Below, in pieces: positions 33,204-41,953 of a stretch of DNA of 64,000 bases. A program made the position numbers and the translations under genes. The DNA comes from a virus, in IMG/VR virus record IMGVR_UViG_3300015261_000002, positions 62,001-126,000 of that record. One strand, given 5' to 3'. Every line of letters starts with the position of its first letter. The stretch's first letter is position 1. Below the pieces are notes generated by a model that saw nothing but the letters and a program-made list of their open reading frames with translations, was not told where the DNA came from and made no database searches.

Positions 33204-33233
33204 ATAATGTAGATTTGAAAAGCCCTGTAAATC
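33204..33233 (-). promoter_or_regulatory. phiKZ-type early promoter (bipartite)
   Basis: Minus strand reads GATTTACA, spacer, CAAATCTACATTAT. The upstream box just touches the stop of the acetyltransferase gene at 33232. The 604-residue gene starts about 41 bases downstream. Confidence 0.8.
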
Positions 33234-33699
33234 AAATCGCGCTACGCATGCCTTTCATGACCATGCCGTGCTCAGTGAATACAAACCCCAGTTGGTGATA
33301 GAACTGGAGTGCACGGGTGTTTCCTTTATAGCAGTTCACGGTGAGGGGCTTTGTAGGGTGGTCGCGTTGCAGATACTCGATCAACAACTGTCCGATACCT
33401 TGTCCCCGACGATCTTCGACAATAAACAAGGAACCGATGTCGTAAGGTTCGCCTTTGTGGATCAGCATCATTCCGACCGACTCTTCCTCGATATAAGCGA
33501 TGAGGCAGCGATCAACCGTCATCATAATCTCGTCCATGGTCTGAGCCATAGCGAGATCATCTTTAGGTACTTCCACAGCAGCCACGGTATCTTCGAAACG
33601 TATCAGACCTTCGAACAACCGCAGGAGGTCTTCCATTGCATCGGCAGCAATGACTTCTATCGGGTAGTCGCGAATAACCAATTTACCATCGTGTAACAT
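33232..33699 (-). CDS. GNAT-family N-acetyltransferase
   Basis: 155 residues. Shows the acetyl-CoA motif A: GSLFIVEDRRGQGIGQLLIEYL, where R/Q-x-x-G-x-G/A is RRGQGIG, and the following motif B: NTRALQFYHQLGFVFTE. Such enzymes transfer an acetyl group from acetyl-CoA to an amine of a small molecule, protein or RNA. The substrate cannot be told from sequence. Its role in phage infection is unknown; modification of a host target or protection against a host acetylation-based defence are options. Confidence 0.85.
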   Translation of the reverse strand: MLHDGKLVIRDYPIEVIAADAMEDLLRLFEGLIRFEDTVAAVEVPKDDLAMAQTMDEIMMTVDRCLIAYIEEESVGMMLIHKGEPYDIGSLFIVEDRRGQGIGQLLIEYLQRDHPTKPLTVNCYKGNTRALQFYHQLGFVFTEHGMVMKGMRSAI

Positions 33700-33771
33700 A
33701 ATTAATCCCCCAAGCGGTGTATTAGATTGATCGTGCAGTGTTAATAAATCATTGTTAAAACAAAGAGAAAC

Positions 33772-33811
33772 AAATAACCCACAGACACCCTAAGGCATCT
33801 GTGGGTTATTT
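33772..33811 (-). terminator. Strong intrinsic terminator
   Basis: Perfect 14-bp stem AAATAACCCACAGA with a 12-base loop, continuing on the minus strand as TTATTTGTTTCTCTTTG. Ends the transcript of the exported protein at 33821. Confidence 0.85.
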
Positions 33812-33820
33812 GGGCAGAGG

Positions 33821-34306
33821 TTACTGCTTACGCTGGCACTGAGCCAGTACTACGAGGTTGTCGACCGGAGAATCGGTTTCGGTCTGACGCTCTTTTGGAT
33901 CTTTCTCGTTCGTGAAGGTGTAGACCATGAAGTACAAAGCACCCGGTACTTCATTACGCTTCATGAGGATAGCGCGTTTATTGCTCCCCATGTTGCTACC
34001 AGGACCCGTCATGCCGTTACTGAACACTGTCTTGTCTTTGAAGGCTTCGCCGGCTTTGATGGTAAACCCTTTTTCGTTTTCCAGCACGGTGGTGTTAACG
34101 TACTTGGGATCGTTGTCCGTCAACTTGCCATTCGACTCAACGGTGTTCTTTGTGAACGCCGCACAGACGAATTTCTTTTCCTTGTCGTTGACGTTGTACG
34201 TTGGGCTGGAGTTGTTGGTGTTGGCCATCGCGAACAGCGGGGCGAAGATAAACAGCATTGCGAGGATAGAGCTCAAACCAAAACCGATTTTGTTTAGTGC
34301 TTTCAT
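33821..34306 (-). CDS. Exported protein with signal peptide
   Basis: 161 residues. Residues 1-28 are a Sec signal peptide: basic MKALNK, a hydrophobic core, and an AMA/NT cleavage site. The mature part has two Cys (C48 and the Cys of AQCQ close to the C-terminus), again compatible with one disulfide. No domain recognised. It may be a distant relative of the exported protein at 30226. GGAGATTCACCGC precedes the start. Confidence 0.8.
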   Translation of the reverse strand: MKALNKIGFGLSSILAMLFIFAPLFAMANTNNSSPTYNVNDKEKKFVCAAFTKNTVESNGKLTDNDPKYVNTTVLENEKGFTIKAGEAFKDKTVFSNGMTGPGSNMGSNKRAILMKRNEVPGALYFMVYTFTNEKDPKERQTETDSPVDNLVVLAQCQRKQ

Positions 34307-34365
34307 GCGGTGAATCTCCTGGTTTATCGTAGGTTTTTATTGCATTTACCGAGGCATACAATCCA

Positions 34366-34764
34366 TTAACGGATGTAATGCCGTACGCCGTTGATCACGG
34401 CGAAGTCCTTGTGCTGGTATTCGTTTTCGGAACTGAGGCGTTTAAGCCTGTGGGGGAGAAGCATCAGCGACGTGATCTTGGCGTTCTCCGGACCGCCCTT
34501 GATCTTGAAGCGTTTGGCCTTCTTGCTGAAAGCCTTGGTTGCTGCTTCGAAGTGATCGCCCGGGGCAGCCAGACCGTTTTGCAGGAAGAGCACGGTACGT
34601 TTGATTTCTTTGTACCCTTCACGAAGAATGCCCTCCACACCTTCTACATAACGTGCCAGTGCGGAGTTATCAGGGTGTGGTGTCGCGATGATCTTGATGG
34701 CTGGGTCGAACAGCTGGTCGAGGACCGACATACGTTCTGCTTGCTGCTGTTGTTGTTTGTTCAT
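34366..34764 (-). CDS. Hypothetical basic protein
   Basis: 132 residues. Gln-rich N-terminus (NKQQQQQAERM), a helical middle, a basic patch (SKKAKRFKIKGGPENAK) and a C-terminus ending GVRHYIR. No family recognised. Nucleic-acid binding would fit the charge but is not shown. Confidence 0.7.
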   Translation of the reverse strand: MNKQQQQQAERMSVLDQLFDPAIKIIATPHPDNSALARYVEGVEGILREGYKEIKRTVLFLQNGLAAPGDHFEAATKAFSKKAKRFKIKGGPENAKITSLMLLPHRLKRLSSENEYQHKDFAVINGVRHYIR

Positions 34765-34767
34765 AAT

Positions 34768-35046
34768 TTACTCCGTTTGGAAATAAAGCATCAGTTGATG
34801 GTGAGGGTTGATCTTGCGAAATGTTTTTGGAGGCTCTGTTACTACCGGTTCTTGTTTAAGTGCCCTTGCCTCCCGGATCAACTTCTTACCAGCATTTGTT
34901 GCAATGTTACCCGATACCCTGTTTTTAGCACGATACCAGTCAACCCAGTCAGGGTTGAGTTTACCCTTGACTGAAATGACGGGTTCTCCACGGAGCAGCA
35001 CTTGCTTACGCCACTCCATGTGTTCGAGCCTACCTGGACTGAACAT
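34768..35046 (-). CDS. Small protein with NPDWVDWY module
   Basis: 92 residues, GAGGG before the start (an internal ATG at 35019 is an alternative). Residues 31-38 are NPDWVDWY, followed by a helical part ending near GKKLIREARALK: the same module occurs in the 604-residue protein and, less clearly, in the proteins at 45376 and 37659. Basic overall. Confidence 0.7.
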   Translation of the reverse strand: MFSPGRLEHMEWRKQVLLRGEPVISVKGKLNPDWVDWYRAKNRVSGNIATNAGKKLIREARALKQEPVVTEPPKTFRKINPHHQLMLYFQTE

Positions 35047-35063
35047 GGGAGAACCCTCGTTGC

Positions 35064-35834
35064 TTACACGCAGAAGTGATACGTGCTGTTCGTTTTCTTG
35101 TTGGTTGCGGTTACCACACGACCGAAGTTGCCGATGGTGGTAAACTTCTGGTTATCTTCGTACGACAGCACGAAGTCGGTTTTCGGCGCAGTAATGCGCG
35201 AGCGGCTCCAGAGGTCCTTGTTGTTCAGCAAGCCATCCGAGATGATCGCGCCCAGTTGGCTTTCGGACCAGCGACCTTTCACCACACGGGTGACTGCTTC
35301 CTGCAACGCTTTCGGCAGCGCATAGCCGACGTAGCGGGTTTGCTTCTTGTCACCGTCCCATTCAGCACGGAGAGCATGAACGTTCGTCCACGGGGTGTAG
35401 ATGAACGTGTCCACACCTTTAGGCAACGTTTCCAGGACTGCGAAGAACTCCACAAGCGTGGAAGCCTTGCTCTGGAGCGACTCGAACGGATGACCGGCAT
35501 AGTGCATGCGTTCGAAGGTGTTCAGACCTTCGTAGCCGGCGGTGATGGCGTCGTAGAACTCGACGTTGGGGTAGACCTCGATAAGCGACTGCATCGCTAC
35601 AGGGTCGTTCACAGCGACTTTGAGCTTGTCTGCCAGACGCTCGCCGGCAGTGGTGTCGATCAGGAGCTTGCAGAGGTCCTTGAGTTCCTCGATGTCGTAC
35701 TTCGGTTTCTTCGACAGCTGGATACCGGCCATGAGGATTTGTTCCTGATGGTTCAGTTCACGGGGCTTGTACGACTTGACAGCATTGACGCGACGAGCTT
35801 CTTGTTTGGTGACGAAAAGTTGTTTGGCTTGCAT
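35064..35834 (-). CDS. Hypothetical early protein
   Basis: 256 residues from the ATG at 35834 (AAAAGGAAAG before it; the frame is open to 35858). Helical, with a C-terminal beta region (YEDNQKFTTIGNFGRVV). A DTTAGERLADKL segment and FIYTPWTNVHALRAEW stand out but match no family I know. First gene behind the promoter at 35923-35952. Confidence 0.8.
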   Translation of the reverse strand: MQAKQLFVTKQEARRVNAVKSYKPRELNHQEQILMAGIQLSKKPKYDIEELKDLCKLLIDTTAGERLADKLKVAVNDPVAMQSLIEVYPNVEFYDAITAGYEGLNTFERMHYAGHPFESLQSKASTLVEFFAVLETLPKGVDTFIYTPWTNVHALRAEWDGDKKQTRYVGYALPKALQEAVTRVVKGRWSESQLGAIISDGLLNNKDLWSRSRITAPKTDFVLSYEDNQKFTTIGNFGRVVTATNKKTNSTYHFCV

Positions 35835-35922
35835 GAAGTCTTTCCTTTTAAGAAACAAAATGTAACGGGGGAGTTATGGGTTCCCCATTTGATAAATCTA
35901 GTTGCGTTATATTGCTGCGTGG

Positions 35923-35952
35923 ATAATGTAGACGTGAAACCGCCTACAACTT
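35923..35952 (-). promoter_or_regulatory. phiKZ-type early promoter (bipartite)
   Basis: Minus strand reads AAGTTGTA, spacer, CACGTCTACATTAT. The leader to the start at 35834 is about 90 bases and contains a GGGGAA...TCCCCC inverted repeat (35867-35885). Confidence 0.75.
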
Positions 35953-35954
35953 AA

Positions 35955-36227
35955 TTAACCGATTGCTTCGTTTCTACGGTTCCCTACTTCGTACCTCAAC
36001 GTCTCCACACGACTGTAGAGTTCCATGATCACCAATTCGTGATCTTCGGCTTTGAAGATAAAGACGTCGCGGTTACCGTCCTTGTCTGGGTGAATGCTGT
36101 GGATCTCTTCAATGCCGTCTTTGGCAGTTTCGAAAATGGCACTCGCCAAACCCATCAAAGCCATGTCAGAGTATTCTTCGAGTTTGGCGATGACTTCTTC
36201 ACGCCTGCTAACTTCTTTACCGCTCAT
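35955..36227 (-). CDS. Small hypothetical protein
   Basis: 90 residues, helical and acidic, with a central beta hairpin (NRDVFIFKAEDHELVIMEL). GGAGG precedes the start. Last gene of the preceding operon; no terminator hairpin is visible between it and the next promoter. Confidence 0.7.
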   Translation of the reverse strand: MSGKEVSRREEVIAKLEEYSDMALMGLASAIFETAKDGIEEIHSIHPDKDGNRDVFIFKAEDHELVIMELYSRVETLRYEVGNRRNEAIG

Positions 36228-36235
36228 ATGACCTC

Positions 36236-36487
36236 CTAATGCTTGCTGCGGCCTTTTTTGGCCTTTTGTGGATAAGCGCGGTGAGGCTGAACAGAAAGTT
36301 TGCCCATCGTTTCGGTAAAGGTTCCCTTGATGTCTTTCAGCAGGTTAGCCATTACCAAACTGGCACCCTGGTGGGTCCCAACCAAAAGAATCTTTGGTTT
36401 GTCTTTCTTAGCCAGTTCGATAATTTCAGCGAGGCCCTCTTCTTTAGACTCCAGGGATTCAACAGTCTCTTCCAGTTTCTCGCTCAC
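36236..36487 (-). CDS. Small protein starting with GTG
   Basis: 83 residues. Start codon is GTG, overlapping the stop of the preceding small gene (GTGA), with AAGGGG 8 bases upstream. Acidic helix (LEETVESLESKEEGLAEI), then KILLVGTHQGASLVMANLL, and a basic C-terminus (RAYPQKAKKGRSKH). No family recognised. Confidence 0.7.
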   Translation of the reverse strand: MSEKLEETVESLESKEEGLAEIIELAKKDKPKILLVGTHQGASLVMANLLKDIKGTFTETMGKLSVQPHRAYPQKAKKGRSKH

Positions 36488-36645
36488 AGGTACAGCCCCT
36501 TCTCTTGCTGAGCCTTCGCAGGGTCAGCAAGAGGCACAGGTTGACGAGGACGGATCTGTTTGCGGATACCCGGCGGCTTACGAGCCAGGCACCACATCGG
36601 ATCGGTTGGCATCGGGATATCGTTATCTTGCTTAATTGCTGACAT
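36484..36645 (-). CDS. 53-residue protein
   Basis: Read directly: MSAIKQDNDIPMPTDPMWC, then a Pro/Arg/Lys-rich centre (RKPPGIRKQIRPRQPVP) and a short helical tail. AAGGAGAAGGTC before the start. Overlaps the preceding gene's end by 14 bases and the next start by 4. No family recognised. Confidence 0.6.
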   Translation of the reverse strand: MSAIKQDNDIPMPTDPMWCLARKPPGIRKQIRPRQPVPLADPAKAQQEKGLYL

Positions 36646-37102
36646 GACCTTCTCCTTTGAATTCAGCGGCTACCTTAACAGCCGCGTTATTGACTTTGAG
36701 CCAGGTTTCTTCGGCAGTCTCATGAAGAATCTGCCAACGCACGATCCAGACCGGATACCAGGGTTGGTTAGGAGTACCGCGCAATGTGATGTCTTTCTTA
36801 TATTGCAGTACCAGACTAACTGCCTGTTTTTCGCTCTCGACGGTTTCCTTAAGCAGCTCGTAGAAACGATAGACCGCTTTAGGATCCCGTACCCCAAACA
36901 TCATGGAGCCAACAGCGCGTGGCTTCTGAGGAGTGGGGTGGCCCTGGCAGGAGAAGATCGTGACCAGATCGTTGAGCTTGTTGAGCAGCAAAATGGAGAG
37001 GGTAATCTCCACATCGATCATTTTGGGATCGTTGATGCGTTCAACAAGATCACTCCAACGCTTCTTCAGACGCTTGAACGTATCTTCGGACATCAAGTGC
37101 AT
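36632..37102 (-). CDS. Hypothetical protein
   Basis: 156 residues; AGAGG stands 9 bases before the ATG. Helical N-terminal half with TLSILLLNKLNDLVTIFSCQ, then FGVRDPKAVYRFYELLK and a Trp-rich segment (PWYPVWIVRWQIL). Not recognised. Overlaps the upstream gene by 10 bases. Confidence 0.75.
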   Translation of the reverse strand: MHLMSEDTFKRLKKRWSDLVERINDPKMIDVEITLSILLLNKLNDLVTIFSCQGHPTPQKPRAVGSMMFGVRDPKAVYRFYELLKETVESEKQAVSLVLQYKKDITLRGTPNQPWYPVWIVRWQILHETAEETWLKVNNAAVKVAAEFKGEGHVSN

Positions 37103-37647
37103 GAACGGTTACCTCTTTCTTTGTAGTACATGTCGATGATCTCGCCAGAACGCTTTTGATAAGCTTCCTGGGCGAGACTGAACGCGTAACCACCGTCGAA
37201 TGGTGTAACGTTACCTAGTAACTTCTCCCGGTAGTCGTTGAGGATCATTTCGCCATGCTCGAATGCGCTGACCGGCATGGTGCGACACAAATTGTTTTTA
37301 TCCGACGTAGGCTGCCAGTCAAAGCCACCGTTATTGACGATCCACTCGCCAATGCCTTCGTAACTGAGGTCAAGATGGCAGAGTTGACCCTCTTTAACGA
37401 ACAGCACCCCCATGTTGGTGTCGAAGATGCCCGTCCACTTGGAGAGTTCCAGCTGGTAGGCTTCCTTCTCCTGGAGGTGGAGAGGGTAACCGTGCCAGAG
37501 ACCTTCAGCGACAATCTTGCCGGTGTTGTCGAAGGTGATTTCACCGATGCCAATATCCCAGCGGACCTGAGTGGACATACCAGGACGAATCTTGGTGTCG
37601 TTCAACTCCAGCCCTTCTGGAAAGTAAATATTGGTTACCCAACCCAT
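37093..37647 (-). CDS. Hypothetical protein
   Basis: 184 residues, beta-rich and aromatic (VRWDIGIGEITFDNTGK, ELSKWTGIFDTNMGVLFV), with an acidic helical C-terminus. AAGGAG before the start. Not recognised. Confidence 0.75.
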   Translation of the reverse strand: MGWVTNIYFPEGLELNDTKIRPGMSTQVRWDIGIGEITFDNTGKIVAEGLWHGYPLHLQEKEAYQLELSKWTGIFDTNMGVLFVKEGQLCHLDLSYEGIGEWIVNNGGFDWQPTSDKNNLCRTMPVSAFEHGEMILNDYREKLLGNVTPFDGGYAFSLAQEAYQKRSGEIIDMYYKERGNRSCT

Positions 37648-37658
37648 TGTTGTACTCC

Positions 37659-38603
37659 TTAAAGAACGGTCTTGGTTACGCGGGTAATGCGGATTTCCAT
37701 AGGGAAGAGAGGTTCCTCTTCACCACGGAAGTTACGCCACTGATCTTCAGTACCGACAGACCAGGTCAGACCGACGCGACTTTCCTGGCTAGGGAAGAGT
37801 TTCTCAACCACTCGGCGACCACAAGCGTGAATGGCCGAATCCACGGTTTGATTACCCACGGTCTTCGAATACCATTCCATCCAGGCCTTGCTGAGAATGC
37901 GGATCGAACGAGTGCCGAAGTTGCGCACCTCGAAAGCTTCCGGTTCAGGTGGGTTACCGGTGCGATAGCACTGCACCTGCGCCTTGAGATCGTCGAAGCG
38001 ATCCTTATTGTCCTTGACGAAAGTTTCGATATCACGGGTAGAGAAATCGCCCATCCCCAGCGTGCCTTCAAACTGCTTGAGACGCGGGAGCATAAAGCTC
38101 AGTCGTTCAGCTGCTGCGCGGATATGCAGAATGTTGCGTTCGTCCAGCCCCAGTTTTTCTGCTTCGTGTACCACGAAGCTTTCGAGGACATTAGCGATAC
38201 CCTCGGTTGGTGTGTCAGGGTGAATCAGTTCACGCCAGGTACTTGGGTCGCGGTCGTGAATCCACCCCATGTGGTTTTCATCGAGTGGCGGTTCTTCGCT
38301 GCGCGATGTACGCTCGAGTACCTCCAGGAGTTTGTCATTCTCGAACACCCGAAGGTCGTAGCGATCTTCGTAGGCTTTCAGACGAACAGCCATGTAGTTG
38401 AAGCGCTCGACCAGCGTTCTGATGTCGCTGATCAGTGCCGCAGGAACACGTTTGCCACCCAGGACCTTCAACCATTCTTCTTCCACCATCTTTGGAAGAT
38501 CCTGGTCAAACAGGGCTTCCATCATTTCGTGGTGTTTGAAGCGCGCCAAACGAGTCTCTTCTTCGTCCAGCTGGGCGGCGGTAGTTACAGTACAAAGCGT
38601 CAT
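37659..38603 (-). CDS. Hypothetical protein with internal helical duplication
   Basis: 314 residues. SDIRTLVERFNYMAVRLKAYE (about 79-99) and LHIRAAAERLSFMLPRLKQFE (about 158-178) with their flanks are a diverged repeat. A segment SKAWMEWYSKTVGN near 238 resembles the NPDWVDWY module of other genes in the block. No known family. Confidence 0.75.
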   Translation of the reverse strand: MTLCTVTTAAQLDEEETRLARFKHHEMMEALFDQDLPKMVEEEWLKVLGGKRVPAALISDIRTLVERFNYMAVRLKAYEDRYDLRVFENDKLLEVLERTSRSEEPPLDENHMGWIHDRDPSTWRELIHPDTPTEGIANVLESFVVHEAEKLGLDERNILHIRAAAERLSFMLPRLKQFEGTLGMGDFSTRDIETFVKDNKDRFDDLKAQVQCYRTGNPPEPEAFEVRNFGTRSIRILSKAWMEWYSKTVGNQTVDSAIHACGRRVVEKLFPSQESRVGLTWSVGTEDQWRNFRGEEEPLFPMEIRITRVTKTVL

Positions 38604-38608
38604 AATTG

Positions 38609-39118
38609 TTACCCCTTCAAATCCATCGTGAGTTTACGGTAGAAGCCACTGAACCCAAACACAGGGAACAGCAACATCTTGCCGTCGATACGAACTTTAC
38701 CGTTTTCCTTCATCCAGGACTGAGCCACAGACTCCATGATTTCCAGTTCCTGGTTGAAGTCCCATTTATCACCACGACGCAACCACTTCTTACTGGCTAC
38801 GATCGTAACGGGATACAGCACACGCTCAACAAACAAGATACCGTGGTGTCCCTCTTCAATGAATTGAGGAATCAGCACACAGTAGTCGTCGTGTTGTTTA
38901 AAGCATTCTCGCAGGTAATAGTCCGGATCCTTGGAACGCTGAATGGAGTTCAGAATGCCCCGGATCAGATGTTCCTTTTGACCCGGTTGTTTCGACAACT
39001 GAACGGCCATTGATTTCAGCTTGCTGAGTTTCTTTGGCCAGTTGTCTTTGAAGTACTGAAGAATAACTGCTTCGTCAGCAAAGGGGTCTTCGTAAGCCCC
39101 TTCTGGTATCTGTTGCAT
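38609..39118 (-). CDS. Paralogue family A, member 1
   Basis: 169 residues. Homologous by eye to the proteins at 42307 and 42932. Shared features: Leu-x-Tyr/Trp-Phe-x-x-Asn (LQYFKDNW), a downstream Lys-Leu pair, DPDYYLRECFK against DPVNMLRDFFK, EGHHGILFV against DGAHGMIVD, KKWLRRGDKWDFNQELEIME against NKNWLRENDLWNPDQEADIQ, and a terminal FPVFGFSGF against FDNFGFSGM. A family of three in one phage indicates a useful but unknown function. Confidence 0.8.
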   Translation of the reverse strand: MQQIPEGAYEDPFADEAVILQYFKDNWPKKLSKLKSMAVQLSKQPGQKEHLIRGILNSIQRSKDPDYYLRECFKQHDDYCVLIPQFIEEGHHGILFVERVLYPVTIVASKKWLRRGDKWDFNQELEIMESVAQSWMKENGKVRIDGKMLLFPVFGFSGFYRKLTMDLKG

Positions 39119-39123
39119 AGAAC

Positions 39124-40251
39124 CTACCCGTAATACGAAATGTCTTCACGAACGCCTTTATCAAGGCAGTACACAACAATGTCCAGGAACTGCGACAACT
39201 GATCACGACCGAACACGTTGAAGTCACTGAAGAACGTATTGAACGTCCACGAGATATCGGGCTCGCCAGCGTGTCTGCCTCTCAGGCTGCCGGGCTCTTT
39301 GTGGAACTTGACAGGACCCAGCGGGCGCATGTTGCGAACGGTAGTGACTACTTCGAGCAAGAGCATGGAGTGCTCGTTGTTGAAAACTTCCGTGACCAGC
39401 AGCTTGTAGCGGTTATCCTCTTCAAAGCCGATGATGATATCGAGACCGCTCAGACGTACCCCGTGACGCTCTTTGAATTCACGGAAGTACTTCGTCAGCT
39501 TTTCCATGTGTTCGCACAGCTTTGCTTCCCTGGTGTAAAGGCGATACTCAATAGGCTCAGCATCCCGGGTGTACCACGAAGTGATTGTGTCGAAGAAGTC
39601 TCGATAGTTGTTGTCATCATGCCCAACCTCAGCCCGGGCGTTCGCAAGTTTCATGCGATACGTAAGCCCATTAGAGTTTGGAGCCAGCCGCTCAGCTGGG
39701 TCGACTAACACCCCTCCAGGATACCAGGAGTTCAGCCAGTTACTGGTTGGCTGATTATCATTTTCTACCAGCTCGATTTGGAACTTATCATTGAAGGAAG
39801 CATTGGGATCCCAGGTGAAGTGGATATCCTCCCCGTTGTTTGGCATATTGATCACCTTACCTTCCCAGGTAGGGTCGAAGACCTTTAAAGGACGGATCAG
39901 ATGATCAGTTACCTTCTTCAGGAAATCTTCGTCAGCAGCAGGCTGAGTGTTGTAATGCCGACCTGTGATATGCTTGTCCCAAGGCAGCTTACCGAGACCG
40001 CCACCACGCACTGTCAGCAACGACAGATCCAACCCGCCACTTACTTCCGGATCAACAACCTTATCCAGGTCAATAACCGGCAACATAGGGAACTCTGCCA
40101 TCAGTTCGAGCAACGGGTTACGCTCTACCCGCTTTAAAGCGCCATGTGGAGTTGCTTCCACCCGGGGGAGGTTGCGCCGACGTTCTTCTTCACGAGCACG
40201 AAGAATGAGTGCGCCTTTAGGACTAACCCCGAACGTTCTTTTCTTTTTCAT
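39124..40251 (-). CDS. Hypothetical protein, 375 residues
   Basis: Basic N-terminus (KKKRTFG, RAREEERRRNLPR), a central acidic beta region (GEDIHFTWDPNASFNDKF), then helices (KLCEHMEKLTKYFREFKERHG) and DIIIGFEEDNRYKLLV. No family recognised. The start overlaps the end of the 59-residue gene. Confidence 0.75.
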   Translation of the reverse strand: MKKKRTFGVSPKGALILRAREEERRRNLPRVEATPHGALKRVERNPLLELMAEFPMLPVIDLDKVVDPEVSGGLDLSLLTVRGGGLGKLPWDKHITGRHYNTQPAADEDFLKKVTDHLIRPLKVFDPTWEGKVINMPNNGEDIHFTWDPNASFNDKFQIELVENDNQPTSNWLNSWYPGGVLVDPAERLAPNSNGLTYRMKLANARAEVGHDDNNYRDFFDTITSWYTRDAEPIEYRLYTREAKLCEHMEKLTKYFREFKERHGVRLSGLDIIIGFEEDNRYKLLVTEVFNNEHSMLLLEVVTTVRNMRPLGPVKFHKEPGSLRGRHAGEPDISWTFNTFFSDFNVFGRDQLSQFLDIVVYCLDKGVREDISYYG

Positions 40252-40402
40252 GAAAACGCTTTCCTTTCTTTGTGAGTTCCATGACGTCCAAAGTAGGACC
40301 GCCGTGACCGAAACGAACTTCTTCGGCTACTTTCTTTACGATGGCTTTGACCTGTTCGTCAGTACCACCAGGACCAAATCGTTTTTCCATATCGATCTTC
40401 AT
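40223..40402 (-). CDS. 59-residue basic protein
   Basis: Read directly: MKIDMEKRFGPGGTDEQ, a Lys-rich helix (AIVKKVAEEVRFGHGGP), and LTKKGKRFHEKEKNVRG. Its ATG follows the stop of the upstream gene without a gap (TAAATG) and it overlaps the next gene by 29 bases, more than usual here, so it is only moderately secure. Confidence 0.55.
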   Translation of the reverse strand: MKIDMEKRFGPGGTDEQVKAIVKKVAEEVRFGHGGPTLDVMELTKKGKRFHEKEKNVRG

Positions 40403-41155
40403 TTAGAACCCTGCCCAGAAACTGTTGAGCAAGGTATCCAGCTGCTCACGATCGAATCCGTTATAACCAGTAAACTCACCTACAACCTCGCCACCCTTTT
40501 GCTTGATGGTTACCAGCTTGTAGGTGATGTTAGGGTTCTTTTCATGACCCTGGACGATAACGATCGATTCGCTCAGAGGGCCTGGCATCAACAGATAAGG
40601 TACAGCTACATAATCCCTATCTGCCCTGTAACGCCAGATTGGATAGGCGATACCAGGCAGCTCCATGATCTTCTTCCACCAGTAATTGTGCCACTGCTCC
40701 TGATCATGCAGCGTAAGACCACCCAGGTCGCGTTCTTTCTCTGCGATCAGGACTGCTTCATCTGGACTGATACCAGTGGTCTTGGCTGTCTGCAACACCC
40801 AGCGCAGGCTGATCTGGCGAGTATCCCCAATGAACATAGTTGGCGCAGGATCAAAGACTGGATAATCTGGATCCTGAATTTCGCCGCGCAGCTGAACAAT
40901 AAGCTTCAGACCTTCACTTGACGTGGTATCAGAACCAAAGCACGGTGGGCAGTGGAACGGGTTGGCATCTGGGTTCTTAGCACGCCAGTGCTCGTAATGG
41001 CGCTCCCAACGTTTTTCCTTACGCCAATTTGGCCAGCCCCACAGGTGGTGGTTAAACCCGCCGCTCCCAGGGTACTCATTATCAGCACGGACCGCAGAAC
41101 TGAACACACTTGGCTCATCTTCATCCGGAATGTAGAAAGGAGTTTCGTTATTCAT
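40403..41155 (-). CDS. Hypothetical Trp-rich protein
   Basis: 250 residues. N-terminal region rich in Trp, Arg and His (WGWPNWRKEKRWERHYEHW), a CPPC near residue 70, then a helical HDQEQWHNYWWKKIM stretch. The Cys pair may bind metal. No family recognised. Confidence 0.75.
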   Translation of the reverse strand: MNNETPFYIPDEDEPSVFSSAVRADNEYPGSGGFNHHLWGWPNWRKEKRWERHYEHWRAKNPDANPFHCPPCFGSDTTSSEGLKLIVQLRGEIQDPDYPVFDPAPTMFIGDTRQISLRWVLQTAKTTGISPDEAVLIAEKERDLGGLTLHDQEQWHNYWWKKIMELPGIAYPIWRYRADRDYVAVPYLLMPGPLSESIVIVQGHEKNPNITYKLVTIKQKGGEVVGEFTGYNGFDREQLDTLLNSFWAGF

Positions 41156-41498
41156 CGTTCGAATCCTTGGTCAAATGGTCTGCGAGTTTACCCCAGAGTT
41201 CTTCTCGCAAAGGACGGTCGCTCAGGGGATTTGTCCAACGAACAAACCGATTGCTTTTGATGTCGTACTTCACATCGGACGGCTCAAAATTGTTCATCAG
41301 CATTTCGATGCTGGGGGTGGACAGGTTAACTTCCACCAGAGCCAATACGCCGTGTTTAGGATCATCAGGATCGGTAATCCCCAGAGTGGCAAAATCCTCC
41401 GCTGACGCAACCGGTACGGGCTTAACGACATACTCCTTGCCCGAATCAAGCGTGAGGGTGATACTACTTGCCATGCGGTCTAGTAATGCTTTGTTCAT
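41148..41498 (-). CDS. Hypothetical protein
   Basis: 116 residues with a beta-rich N-terminal half (SITLTLDSGKEYVVKPVPV) and an acidic tail. Overlaps the next gene by 8 bases. Not recognised. Confidence 0.75.
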   Translation of the reverse strand: MNKALLDRMASSITLTLDSGKEYVVKPVPVASAEDFATLGITDPDDPKHGVLALVEVNLSTPSIEMLMNNFEPSDVKYDIKSNRFVRWTNPLSDRPLREELWGKLADHLTKDSNDE

Positions 41499-41519
41499 TG
41501 GACACCTCGATAGTTGTGT

Positions 41520-41948
41520 TTAATCCTTCTCAGAATCGCCCTGGCTGCATTTTGGACAGCGAACCACCCGGTAGGGTACGTTGTGCCCACGCGCTTCCAT
41601 GAGAAGCTTGTACAGCTCCATGTGACCCATATCGGGGTTAGCTGCAATCACTTCCTTGATGCGGCGCACTTCCACCTCCTGCCAGGTCTCCGGGATCATT
41701 TCGGGAGTTACTTTTGAATAATCAATCGGTCCGTGTCGATCGAGTTTTGCTTTAAGCGAGTAGTTATGGACGTCTTCAAACGGTATCTTCAAAAGCTCGG
41801 CATCGATGTTTCGGCCTGGTTCGCCGTAAACATTACCAAACTTATCCCGATCGCCCGGAACAGGACCTAACGCAGTAGGTTTACTGCGATTGAAGTTCAT
41901 GGCGTGGAGATTAAGACCGCGAAGCTCTTCGGATTTGTCATCAGACAT
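41520..41948 (-). CDS. Hypothetical protein with C-terminal CPKC
   Basis: 142 residues. Mostly charged and helical; the last 15 residues contain VVRCPKCSQGD, half of a zinc knuckle, which could pair with another chain. No family recognised. Confidence 0.7.
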   Translation of the reverse strand: MSDDKSEELRGLNLHAMNFNRSKPTALGPVPGDRDKFGNVYGEPGRNIDAELLKIPFEDVHNYSLKAKLDRHGPIDYSKVTPEMIPETWQEVEVRRIKEVIAANPDMGHMELYKLLMEARGHNVPYRVVRCPKCSQGDSEKD

Positions 41949-41953
41949 AACGA

